Shown piece after piece: positions 1-7,448 of a DNA stretch of 10,002 nt. Positions within the stretch are counted from its first letter, which is position 1. Each line of letters begins with the position of its first letter. The translations under genes were made by a program, and so were the position numbers. Source of the stretch: Chitinophagaceae bacterium (GTDB lineage: Bacteria > Bacteroidota > Bacteroidia > Chitinophagales > Chitinophagaceae); the NCBI GenBank assembly GCA_003151295.1, contig PLXD01000427.1, forward strand, positions 703 to 10,704. The letters are read 5' to 3'. Below the pieces are notes generated by a model. It had not been told where the DNA came from and made no database searches. It saw only the letters and a list, made by a program, of their open reading frames with translations.

Positions 1-1
1 C

Positions 2-697
2 GTCATCGTACTCAATGCGCTCTTCATTTACCTCGGATATAAAAGAATTGGGAAAACGTTTGCAGTCCAGACAACCATTGCCGTTATCTTCCTTTCGCTA
101 GGCCTTCTTTTTATTGATATCAAACCGATCACAACAGACAAATTGCTGATCGCTATTTTCGGTGGTATCCTGATCGGCACCGGCGTGGGCCTGGTAATCA
201 GAAGTGGCGGTGTGATAGATGGTGCCGAGGTAATCGCTGTTTTCACCAGAAGGAAAACAGGTTTCTCAAACAGTGAGATTATCATGCTCATCAACACCAT
301 CATTTTTTCAATTGCAGCTTTCGAGTTTGGCATCGAAACAGCGATGTATTCCATCATCACCTATTTCACAGCAACCAAAGCAACGGATTATGTGGTGGAT
401 GGCATTGAAGAATATACAGCGATGAATATCATCTCTGCGCATCAGGAAGAAATAAAAAGCTTTCTGGTGAACGAATTAGGGAAAGGCATCACCGTCTATA
501 AAGGAGAAAGAGGTTATCTGCCCGGAAGTTTTGATATTAAAACAGATTGTGAGATTATTGTTACTATTGTTACCCGTTTGGAAATAAAACAGATCCAGGA
601 TGCCTTAATAAAGATAGATCCCAGGGCATTTGTATACGTGCAAAGCATTAAAGAAGCCACCGGCGGAATATTAAAAGCAAAGGCTCATGCAAAGTAA
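2..697 (+). CDS. YitT family membrane protein (5' end cut off by the window)
   Basis: The reading frame is open from the window edge, so the start codon lies outside; 231 residues are visible, against roughly 280-300 usual for the family. The visible part has hydrophobic segments typical of the YitT integral-membrane region (DUF161), including a glycine-rich stretch ending GTGVGLVIRSGG and a helix around NTIIFSIAAFEFG. It then turns into a soluble C-terminal domain of the DUF2179 type, with the usual GKGITVYKGERGY and IDPRAFVYVQSIKEATGG stretches. YitT proteins are widespread inner-membrane proteins whose transported substrate, if any, is not firmly established. The 3' end overlaps the HD-domain gene by 11 bases, so the two are probably co-transcribed. 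The family call is confident; no function is claimed. Confidence 0.88.
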   Translation, partial: VIVLNALFIYLGYKRIGKTFAVQTTIAVIFLSLGLLFIDIKPITTDKLLIAIFGGILIGTGVGLVIRSGGVIDGAEVIAVFTRRKTGFSNSEIIMLINTIIFSIAAFEFGIETAMYSIITYFTATKATDYVVDGIEEYTAMNIISAHQEEIKSFLVNELGKGITVYKGERGYLPGSFDIKTDCEIIVTIVTRLEIKQIQDALIKIDPRAFVYVQSIKEATGGILKAKAHAK

Positions 698-1271
698 GGA
701 ACAGCAGATGAAAGGGTTTGTTATAAACCTGCTGGAAATAAATCTGCCGGAATTTTATTACTACCATAACGTTGAACATACTTTGTATGTGCTGGATAAA
801 GCTATGGAGATTGCCAAACAGGAGAAATGCTCCCCTGAAGAGATCCGCTTATTATATGCAGCCGTATTATGGCACGACACAGGTTATTTAAAAACCTATG
901 CTGGCCATGAAGAAGAGAGTTGCAAGCTGGCCCGGCAATATTTGCCTGCCTATGGCTATTCCACCGCTGATATAAATAAAATATGTGGGATGATAATCGC
1001 TACGAAAACACCCCAGTCCCCGCAAAATAAATCAGAAGAAATCATTGCCGATGCAGACCTTGAATATTTAGGAACAGAACTCGTTGGGAAAAAGACAGAA
1101 GATTTATTTGAGGAAATGCTATACTTAAACCCTGGGCTGACGAAAAGTCAATGGAACCACGCGCAAGTTTTATTTTTGCAACAGCATCATTATTTTACAA
1201 AATATTGTAAAGAAAGAAAAGAACCGGTAAAACAGGAGTACCTGAACAAATTGATCCGTGAGTTAAGATAG
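687..1271 (+). CDS. HD-domain metal-dependent phosphohydrolase
   Basis: The 194-residue protein has the full HD metal-binding set: YHNVEHT near residues 26-32 (H31), the paired HD at 63-64 in LWHDTGY, H74 in AGHEEES, and the late aspartates D122 and D124 in IADADLEYLG. HD proteins hydrolyse phosphomonoesters or phosphodiesters, often of nucleotides; the substrate cannot be read from this sequence. There is no signal peptide or membrane helix, so it is probably cytoplasmic. The first ATG (687) lies inside the end of the YitT gene. A second in-frame ATG at 708 has AAGGA seven bases upstream and would still leave the HD fold intact, so it is a credible alternative start that would remove the overlap. 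It probably shares a transcript with the YitT gene. A link to the cyclic-nucleotide cassette downstream is possible but unsupported. Confidence 0.85.
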   Translation: MQSKEQQMKGFVINLLEINLPEFYYYHNVEHTLYVLDKAMEIAKQEKCSPEEIRLLYAAVLWHDTGYLKTYAGHEEESCKLARQYLPAYGYSTADINKICGMIIATKTPQSPQNKSEEIIADADLEYLGTELVGKKTEDLFEEMLYLNPGLTKSQWNHAQVLFLQQHHYFTKYCKERKEPVKQEYLNKLIRELR

Positions 1272-1330
1272 CAAAGAAATTGTATTTTTTATTTTATTGC
1301 CTTAAAGATAAATATTATAAATTTATAGCT

Positions 1331-4300
1331 ATGTACAAGGTAACCCCCTGCTTTTCCTTGCCATTCGTGGCGATCATATCACTGTTTATTTTGTCATCTT
1401 GCAATAATCATACGGTTGATATCCCCTTCCCGATAAGCGATAGCGCATTCCCTCAGCCGCTAAGCCAACCACTGAAATTCAGCGCCCCGAAACAATTAAA
1501 CTGGGTCACCGTTAAGACCGGTACTATAAAACCCGAAATAAAAAAATTAGATATTGACGCACTGCCATCTGCCCCTTATGATGCTTCGGGTTTCAAACCC
1601 TTTCCCAAACCACCCGAAGTAGCCCGCTTTGACTTTAATGCCTTGCCGGATTCAGCTTTCGACCTGGATAAAATACCTTCAAAACCATTACAATTCAAAA
1701 TCTCTGTGTTAGCTCCTCCTTCGATTGTAAAAACATCCCTACTTTCCCCAAAAAGCGGAGCCACGCTTTCTATTTTGAATGTCGAGCAATCACTGGGTCT
1801 TCATGGAAGAATTTTCTACTGCTTGATGCAGGATAAAAGCGGGATTATCTGGTTTGGCACCGATAAGGGGATTTGCAGGTTTGATGGTGAGTACATGGAA
1901 ACCTATTCCTCCCTGCATTGCATAGATTTGATTGAAGATAAAAATGGCAGTATATGGTTTATAAATGCCCGAGGCATTGGAATGATAGATACCCGCACCG
2001 GGCTGATGAACCTTTCCAATGCTATAAACACCCCATTTCCCAAACTTCCAAAAATGATCATGGATGATAATGGTCGTATTTGGGTTACCAGGATAGGAAG
2101 CCGGGGAGCGGCTATCATAGATCCCAAAACCCAAACTTATAAAGAGCTTAATAGAAGTTCGGGATTATCCGGCTCTGATAGCTGGGGCGTTTTTGAAAAT
2201 ACTCATAAAAATATATGGCTTACTACCAATGATGGCGCAGATATCATTAACCCTGAAAAAAACAAAATAAGTTATTTAAGAAAGAACAATGGCCTTGCCA
2301 ACGATACTTTACAGGCCATAATGGGTGATAAAAAAGGCACAGTGTGGATGGCATTTAAAGGTGGCGGTGTGGCCGCGGTGGATATAGTACGAGGCTCCAT
2401 CACAAACTATGGAAGGTTGCAGGGTTTTGAAAATAACCTCACCTACCGCTTAATATCTGACAATAAGGACAGGATTTGGATGGCTACGGATCACGGGTTG
2501 GCTATCGCAGACCCGGTAAATAGGCTGTTTAAGTATCCCACAGAGAATGAAGGCATCACCAGTGATTATATCCTTGATTTATTCCCTGATAATAAACAAA
2601 GGGTTTGGGTGGTAACATACGGGGCGGGAATATATATTATAGATCAAAATGCCGAAATGGTTTATCCGATAGGCAAAAAAAATATTTCAACCTTGTTCCA
2701 AGATGCAGGCGGAAAAATTTGGGTAGGTTCTTCGTCTGAGGGGATTTACATATTGAATGGAGAGAAAAAAACAGCAACGCATTTGGACAAGGAACATGGT
2801 TTCAGCGATAATTTTATTCAATCTTTTTTGGAAGTAAATGGGAAACTTTGGGTCACCAGTGATGGCGGCCTCGATATTATTGACCAGACGCATAAAACCA
2901 TCGAACATACCGGAAGGAAAGAAGGGCTTCTCAGCGACACGGTTTATTCCGTACTAAAAGATATCAAAGGCAATACCTGGATCACGGGTCCGTCTGAAGG
3001 CATTGAAATCATCGACTCGGCAAAAACAACAATCCGGCGGGCGGACAAAGCGGATGGACTGAGTGACAATAACATTTTGAGTGTCAAATCGGACAAACAG
3101 GGGAGGATATGGGTAGCCACCTATTTGGGTGGAATTGATGTGATCGACCCACACACATGGACCATTCGATATTTGAACAATGCCCCCGGATTAAAGGACA
3201 CCTGTTTCCGGATGTTAATGCCGGATAAATATGGCAGGATGTGGATAGGAACGGATAAAGGCATTTATATTGCAGATATTAAACAAGGTACACTCACTTC
3301 CATCAGCACAACGGAAGGCTTATCCAATGACTATATATCGTCTTTGATCGAATACAAAGACTATGTTGTGGCAGGAACGCATAATAAAATAAATATCATA
3401 ACTCCCCCAATATCTGCAAGTGATGCCGGCACAAAAACGGCTCAGGGAAAATGGAAAGTTTCGCTCCTGGCCAAATCCGAAGGCCTGGTTATGAATCAAA
3501 ATGCGTGGGAAGTAAATATTATTACCGATAAAGGTCAATACCTCTGGGGGGATATTGGAATTACCATCATCAATGATATTAAAGAAGATCATGACAGCGC
3601 AGCTACCTACATTACCGGGCTGGATATTATGAACCAACCCCGGTATTTTGCAAACCCGGTATCCATTCATGAACACGATACTTTGTGGAGCGCAGATTCT
3701 TTTTATGTGAAAGGCCAATCACCTGTAACTACAGGTTATATACAACCAGTCGGATTTCGATGGGACAGTATTTCCGGACCTTATAACATGCCCGAAAACC
3801 TTAGCATCCCCTATGATCAAAATTATATTCAATTTCAATTTGCACAAGCGAATTTAGGCAGGCAGGAAAATACCACGTACAGCTATATGCTGCAAGGGAT
3901 CGATAAAAAATGGAGCAGCTTCAGCAACAAAACAATGACGGATAATTATCTGAACCTGCCACCGGGAAACTATACGTTCAAAGTTTGCAGCAAAGCGATC
4001 AGTGGCCTTTGGGGAAAGCCGGTAACTTTTAGTTTTACCATCACGCCGCCCTGGTGGCAAACATGGTGGGCTTATGCCATTTATATTTTATCATTGGGCG
4101 GGGTTATTGCGGGCTTCATCCAATATCGCTCGAAACAATTGCTTCTTGAAAATCGTGTTCTCGAAGAAAAAGTAGCCCACCGAACCAATCAGCTGAAGCA
4201 ATCTTTGGAAGATCTGAAATCGACCCAATCCCAACTCGTTCAATCCGAGAAAATGGCCTCCCTGGGTGAGCTGACAGCCGGTATAGCTCATGAGATACAG

Positions 4301-5008
4301 AACCCTTTGAATTTCGTTAACAATTTTTCGGAAGTGAATATTGAATTAACGGAAGAATTAAAGGATGAATTGAATAAGCTCCCTCTTTCGCCTTCCGAAA
4401 AATTGAATATTGAAAAAATTGCCGATGACATCCGAACTAATCAGGAGAAAATAACCTATCATGGAAAGCGCGCGGATTCTATTGTAAAAGGGATGCTGCA
4501 GCACAGCCGCAGCAGCAATGGCCTGAAAGAGCCGACGAATATCAATGCCTTGGCAGATGAATATTTGCGATTGGCTTATCATGGGTTGCGCGCAAAAGAC
4601 AAATCATTCAATGCAACCATGAAAACCGATTTTGATGAAAGCATCGGGAAAATAAATATTGTAACCCAGGATATCGGAAGGGTCATCCTCAATTTAATCA
4701 CCAATGCATTTTATGCCGTAACGGAAAAAAAGAATCAAAAACCAAATGGGTATGATCCGACCGTTTCGGTAAGCACAAAAAAAATAAAAGACAAGATTGA
4801 AGTGCATATACGGGATAATGGCAATGGGATACCCCAAAAAGTAATGGATAAGATATTTCAACCCTTCTTCACAACAAAACCGACAGGCCAGGGAACGGGC
4901 CTGGGTTTATCGCTGAGCTACGATATCATCAAAGCGCATGGCGGTGAATTGAAAGTGGAAACAAAAGAAAATGAATTTGCGGAGTTTGTTATTACGCTGC
5001 CGCAATAA
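1331..5008 (+). CDS. Propeller-type sensor histidine kinase (Reg_prop / Y_Y_Y / HisKA / HATPase_c)
   Basis: The 1225-residue protein begins with a signal sequence ending LSSC (C24), which fits a lipoprotein cleavage site. A proline-rich spacer covers about 25-150. About 12 clear blades with motifs such as IWFGTDKG, RIWVATYLGG and MWIGTDKG run from about 160 to 640, with two degenerate ones to about 745, consistent with two seven-bladed propellers. A Y_Y_Y domain (about 835-905), one membrane helix (about 913-930) and a coiled coil (about 935-975) follow. The kinase core has H987 in IAHEIQNP, N-box N1121/N1125, RDNGNGIP at 1161-1168, IFQPFF and GTGLGLS. It should sense an extracytoplasmic ligand and phosphorylate receiver proteins. 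Unlike hybrid two-component systems of Bacteroides, it ends after the ATPase domain, with no receiver or AraC output; partners are encoded next door. ATG 1331 was chosen over a TTG at 1280 because it places the signal peptide at the N-terminus. TTG-N18-TAAATTTA just upstream is only a weak promoter candidate. Confidence 0.93.
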   Translation: MYKVTPCFSLPFVAIISLFILSSCNNHTVDIPFPISDSAFPQPLSQPLKFSAPKQLNWVTVKTGTIKPEIKKLDIDALPSAPYDASGFKPFPKPPEVARFDFNALPDSAFDLDKIPSKPLQFKISVLAPPSIVKTSLLSPKSGATLSILNVEQSLGLHGRIFYCLMQDKSGIIWFGTDKGICRFDGEYMETYSSLHCIDLIEDKNGSIWFINARGIGMIDTRTGLMNLSNAINTPFPKLPKMIMDDNGRIWVTRIGSRGAAIIDPKTQTYKELNRSSGLSGSDSWGVFENTHKNIWLTTNDGADIINPEKNKISYLRKNNGLANDTLQAIMGDKKGTVWMAFKGGGVAAVDIVRGSITNYGRLQGFENNLTYRLISDNKDRIWMATDHGLAIADPVNRLFKYPTENEGITSDYILDLFPDNKQRVWVVTYGAGIYIIDQNAEMVYPIGKKNISTLFQDAGGKIWVGSSSEGIYILNGEKKTATHLDKEHGFSDNFIQSFLEVNGKLWVTSDGGLDIIDQTHKTIEHTGRKEGLLSDTVYSVLKDIKGNTWITGPSEGIEIIDSAKTTIRRADKADGLSDNNILSVKSDKQGRIWVATYLGGIDVIDPHTWTIRYLNNAPGLKDTCFRMLMPDKYGRMWIGTDKGIYIADIKQGTLTSISTTEGLSNDYISSLIEYKDYVVAGTHNKINIITPPISASDAGTKTAQGKWKVSLLAKSEGLVMNQNAWEVNIITDKGQYLWGDIGITIINDIKEDHDSAATYITGLDIMNQPRYFANPVSIHEHDTLWSADSFYVKGQSPVTTGYIQPVGFRWDSISGPYNMPENLSIPYDQNYIQFQFAQANLGRQENTTYSYMLQGIDKKWSSFSNKTMTDNYLNLPPGNYTFKVCSKAISGLWGKPVTFSFTITPPWWQTWWAYAIYILSLGGVIAGFIQYRSKQLLLENRVLEEKVAHRTNQLKQSLEDLKSTQSQLVQSEKMASLGELTAGIAHEIQNPLNFVNNFSEVNIELTEELKDELNKLPLSPSEKLNIEKIADDIRTNQEKITYHGKRADSIVKGMLQHSRSSNGLKEPTNINALADEYLRLAYHGLRAKDKSFNATMKTDFDESIGKINIVTQDIGRVILNLITNAFYAVTEKKNQKPNGYDPTVSVSTKKIKDKIEVHIRDNGNGIPQKVMDKIFQPFFTTKPTGQGTGLGLSLSYDIIKAHGGELKVETKENEFAEFVITLPQ

Positions 5009-5023
5009 ACCCTAAATCAATTT

Positions 5024-5398
5024 ATGAAAATTTTAGTAGTTGACGATGAAATGGATATCCAGACACTGTTTGAACAGCGCTTCAGAAAGGAGATCAGAAA
5101 CAAAATCGTGGAATTTGTATTTGCATTTTCAGGTGAAGAGGCTATTTCCTATCTCGGACGGTATCCTCATGAAGCAGTGCTGATACTCTCCGACATTAAC
5201 ATGCCCGGCATGAGCGGACTGGAACTTTTAGGTTATATCAAACAAAAATATTCGGCGCCCCCTCCCATTGTAATGATGATTACGGCTTACGGTGATGCGG
5301 AAAATTATAAGATGGCCATCGAGCTGGGTGCGGATGATTTTTTAACCAAACCCGTTGATTTCAACGTATTAAAAGAGAAATTAAAAATTACAAGCTGA
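5024..5398 (+). CDS. Stand-alone response regulator receiver (CheY-like)
   Basis: This 124-residue protein is a single receiver domain with all key residues: the acidic pair D7/D8, phosphoacceptor D57 in LSDINMPGMSG, T87 in ITAYGD and K109 in LTKP. There is no output domain; the chain ends right after the last receiver helix. It starts 15 bases after the kinase stop and its TGA stop shares a base with the ATG of the cyclase gene, so the three genes are almost certainly one operon. The start has no Shine-Dalgarno sequence, only an AT-rich leader, as is common in Bacteroidota. It closely resembles the receiver of the next gene (shared KILV-DDE, EF-FA, LSDINMP and AYGD stretches), which suggests tandem duplication. 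Possible roles are phosphate sink, relay or competitor for the kinase; the sequence does not decide between them. Confidence 0.92.
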   Translation: MKILVVDDEMDIQTLFEQRFRKEIRNKIVEFVFAFSGEEAISYLGRYPHEAVLILSDINMPGMSGLELLGYIKQKYSAPPPIVMMITAYGDAENYKMAIELGADDFLTKPVDFNVLKEKLKITS

Positions 5399-6438
5399 TG
5401 GCAAAAATTTTAGTAGCCGATGATGAAACGGATCTGGAAATGCTCATCAAACAGAAATTCCGCCAAAAGATCAGGGAGCAGAAATATGAATTCATTTTTG
5501 CGGTTAACGGCAATGATGCACTGGAAAAAATCCGCGAGCACCCCGATGTGGATATTGTGCTTAGTGATATTAATATGCCGGAAATGGATGGGCTGACTTT
5601 ACTCAGCAGGTTGAGTGAATCAAGTCCGTTAATAAAATCAGTGATTATTTCTGCCTATGGGGATATGGAAAACATACGCACGGCAATGAACCATGGCGCT
5701 TTCGATTTTATAACCAAGCCTATTAATTTTGAAGACCTTTCGGTAACGATGGAAAAAACCATCAAACATGTTGCACAAATACGTGAAACCCTGAAAGCCA
5801 TAAAAGAAAACAATATCCTTAAAATGTATGTAGATGAAACGGTACTGAATTTCATGGGGAGCCGTGAATTTGAATCTTCCCTGATTGCAAATGAAACAAT
5901 TGAAGCTACCGTGGTTTTCATCGACATCTGCAGCTTTACTTCCATCAGCGAAAACGAATCTGCAGATATTGTAGTAAGCCTTCTGAATAAATATTTTGAC
6001 GTGATGGTGAATGAGATCATTGCCCAGGGCGGCTATATCGATAAATTCATTGGCGATGCTATCATGGCTGTTTTCCGCGGAGAGTATCATTTAGACAGGG
6101 CTATTGATGCCTGCCTTGCCGTAAGGATACAAATTGAAAAATTACCTTCTTTCTCCTCTGCTATTTCTTTTTCACCAAAGGTTTCCATTGGCATTAACAG
6201 TGGCGAAATGATTTCCGGCAATATCGGTTCAGCTAATTTGAAAAGATTAGATTACACAGTCATTGGGGATACCGTGAATGTTGCAAAACGTTTACAATCC
6301 GCCGCGAAAGAAAATCAAATTATCATCAATGAAAATGCCTACCAAAAAGTAAAAGAATCCTTTAATTGTAAAAAAGTAGGTGAAATAAGTCTGAAAAACA
6401 AATCCCACCCAATGAATGTGTATGAAGTGATGGATTGA
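5398..6438 (+). CDS. Response regulator with class III adenylate/guanylate cyclase output
   Basis: The 346-residue protein has an N-terminal receiver (about 1-115; D8/D9, phosphoacceptor D57, S85, K107), a helical linker (about 116-165) and a class III cyclase domain (about 168-345). The cyclase residues all look intact: metal-binding D176 in FIDICSFTS and D220 in KFIGDAIMAVF, K216 as the first base-recognition residue, T287 in DYTVIG as the second, and N294/R298 in VNVAKRL as transition-state residues. A Lys/Thr pair is the pattern of class IIIb adenylyl cyclases, so ATP to cAMP is the likelier reaction; guanylate cyclase activity is not excluded. Phosphorylation by the kinase two genes upstream would be expected to control the cyclase. 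The start codon overlaps the preceding stop (TGATG), which favours translational coupling. The gene stops one base before an oppositely oriented pseudogene, and no terminator is visible. Confidence 0.92.
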   Translation: MAKILVADDETDLEMLIKQKFRQKIREQKYEFIFAVNGNDALEKIREHPDVDIVLSDINMPEMDGLTLLSRLSESSPLIKSVIISAYGDMENIRTAMNHGAFDFITKPINFEDLSVTMEKTIKHVAQIRETLKAIKENNILKMYVDETVLNFMGSREFESSLIANETIEATVVFIDICSFTSISENESADIVVSLLNKYFDVMVNEIIAQGGYIDKFIGDAIMAVFRGEYHLDRAIDACLAVRIQIEKLPSFSSAISFSPKVSIGINSGEMISGNIGSANLKRLDYTVIGDTVNVAKRLQSAAKENQIIINENAYQKVKESFNCKKVGEISLKNKSHPMNVYEVMD

Positions 6439-6439
6439 T

Positions 6440-6712
6440 TTAATCGCCCACCGCCACCCGCGGAGCCAGGAGCTTGTAGAGCACCGGTGTGACCACGCGG
6501 ATCAGGATCGTGGAGCTCAGCAGGCCGCCAATGATCACCAGGGCCAGGGGAGAATAGAGGGGATTATTCTCCGCTACCAGGGGGATGAGCCCGCCGATGG
6601 CCGTCAGGGTGGTGAGGATAATGGGAACGAAGCGGGTTTCGCTGCCCTCCTGGATGGCGTCTTCCAGGCACATCCCGTTTTTACGTAACTGATCCGTATA
6701 ATTAATGTATAA
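6440..6712 (-). pseudogene. C-terminal remnant of an RND efflux transporter permease
   Basis: Read on the minus strand, the last 90 codons of an RND pump are recognisable: YTDQLRKNGM, then EGSETRFVPIILTTLTAIGG, LYSPLALVIIGGLLSSTI and VVTPVLYKLLAP, ending in a normal stop codon. Complete pumps of this family have about 1000-1050 residues, so roughly 90 percent of the gene is missing. An open frame continues upstream, but it runs through a T9 tract and into the tetR gene in another frame, so the real homology appears to begin near 6712. No credible start codon with a ribosome site is present. The fragment lies directly behind a TetR-family regulator gene on the same strand, the usual layout for a regulator and the pump it controls. 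It is most likely a deletion or recombination scar. The preserved frame suggests the event is not very old. Confidence 0.8.
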
Positions 6713-6715
6713 GGC

Positions 6716-6743
6716 AAAAAAAAATCCTTTGCTTATTTCAAAG
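6716..6743 (-). terminator. Weak intrinsic terminator candidate behind tetR
   Basis: On the minus strand, CTTTG and CAAAG can pair across a 7-base loop that contains the tetR stop codon, and the stem is followed by GA and nine T's. The stem is short (5 bp, two G-C pairs), so termination may be inefficient. The T9 tract also sits almost at the point where RND homology begins, so it could simply mark the junction. Confidence 0.35.
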
Positions 6744-7359
6744 CGATCGTCTTGATTAACCAATCCAATGACTTAAGCATCGTCGGCAGGATCTCTTCTT
6801 TAGGCACCATTTTTTCGAATCGCTCCCGGATGGCAAGGGAAACCCATCCATGCACCATCCCCCACACGGTCATGGCCATCACATCAAGATCCGTCTTTCT
6901 GACAAATCCCCGCTCCATACATTCATCCAGGGTCGCTTTCAGGTTGTTGAGCGCGGAATCACCACCGACCCATACACAATCGGGCCCTTTGATTTGCGCC
7001 AGCGTTTCCATAGGCGCCCGCAGTATGAACATAAGGTCATAATACTCCCGGTTCTCCATCCCGAAGTGGATATAATTCTCGCCCATTTTATGGAGCCGGA
7101 CCAGGGGATTTTCGATAGCCGGCAGGTCCTTGTTCAGTTCCTGGAATTTCTGGAACCCTATATTATGCAGGTCATAGAATATTTCATCCTTGTCCTTGAA
7201 ATAAAGATAGACCGTGGTAGGGCTGTATTCGATCAAGTCGGCTATCTTACGGATAGACACGCTCTCAAATCCTTCTTCGACGAAAAGTTTCATGGAAGCC
7301 TCCAGGATCATTTTCCGGATCTCCAGCTTTTGTTTCTCCTTCCTTTCTGCTATACCCAT
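6733..7359 (-). CDS. TetR/AcrR family transcriptional regulator (WHG-type C-terminus)
   Basis: The 208-residue protein has a TetR_N helix-turn-helix at about 12-60, with the recognition region SIRKIADLIEYSPTTVYLYF at 35-54. The C-terminal ligand and dimerisation region has W166 and H170-G171 in WGMVHGWVSL, the signature of the WHG subgroup. Such proteins repress promoters until a small molecule binds; many control efflux pumps. Here only the tail of an RND pump follows, so the regulator may have lost its original target or may now control a distant one. The ATG at 7359 has an AT-rich leader without a Shine-Dalgarno sequence and lies 16 bases after a strong promoter -7 box. An inverted repeat in that promoter suggests the protein regulates itself. 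It is transcribed divergently from dnaX. Confidence 0.92.
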   Translation of the reverse strand: MGIAERKEKQKLEIRKMILEASMKLFVEEGFESVSIRKIADLIEYSPTTVYLYFKDKDEIFYDLHNIGFQKFQELNKDLPAIENPLVRLHKMGENYIHFGMENREYYDLMFILRAPMETLAQIKGPDCVWVGGDSALNNLKATLDECMERGFVRKTDLDVMAMTVWGMVHGWVSLAIRERFEKMVPKEEILPTMLKSLDWLIKTIALK

Positions 7360-7375
7360 ATTTTAATTAACGATA

Positions 7376-7406
7376 CAAATATAATTAACACTGTTAATAA
7401 TTCAAA
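7376..7406 (-). promoter_or_regulatory. Bacteroidota-type promoter for tetR
   Basis: On the minus strand, TTTG (7406-7403) is followed by exactly 19 bases and then TATATTTG (7383-7376). This matches the known Bacteroidota housekeeping consensus TTTG-N19..21-TAnnTTTG at every fixed position. The predicted transcript start is near 7370, which leaves a leader of only about 10 bases before the tetR ATG. Confidence 0.72.
7384..7398. promoter_or_regulatory. Candidate TetR operator (inverted repeat)
   Basis: ATTAAC-ACT-GTTAAT is a perfect 6-bp inverted repeat with a 3-base centre. It lies wholly inside the spacer between the two boxes of the tetR promoter, where a bound dimer would block RNA polymerase. 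A second AATTAAC half-site occurs at 7365-7371, 18 bases from the equivalent AATTAAC at 7383-7389. TetR-family regulators commonly bind such repeats in their own promoters. The assignment rests on position and symmetry only, in an AT-rich gap. Confidence 0.5.
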
Positions 7407-7429
7407 TTTTTATTCACAAAGGGTTTCCG

Positions 7430-7448
7430 TAGGTTTGCCGAAGAGAGG
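7430..7448 (+). promoter_or_regulatory. dnaX promoter -7 box and ribosome binding site
   Basis: TAGGTTTG at 7430-7437 fits the Bacteroidota -7 box TAnnTTTG. At the expected upstream distance there is only a T-rich tract (TTTT, 7407-7410), so the -33 element is weak. AGAGAGG at 7442-7448 lies seven bases before the dnaX ATG and is one of the few purine-rich, Shine-Dalgarno-like sites in the window. It supports the start at 7456. Confidence 0.5.

Noticed and set aside
1297..1327. TTG-N18-TAAATTTA and the palindrome TATAAATTTATA before the kinase gene
   Set aside because: The sequence is very AT-rich, so both are likely by chance. The promoter would start transcription at or after the ATG, and the -7 box lacks its final G.
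1280..1330. Upstream TTG start for the sensor kinase, adding 17 residues
   Set aside because: The extension is AT-rich and would put a lysine/tyrosine-rich stretch before the signal peptide. The ATG at 1331 gives a normal lipoprotein-like N-terminus.
5638..6090. Long open frame on - inside the receiver-cyclase gene
   Set aside because: The opposite strand encodes an intact receiver and cyclase with all catalytic residues; this frame shows no family signature.
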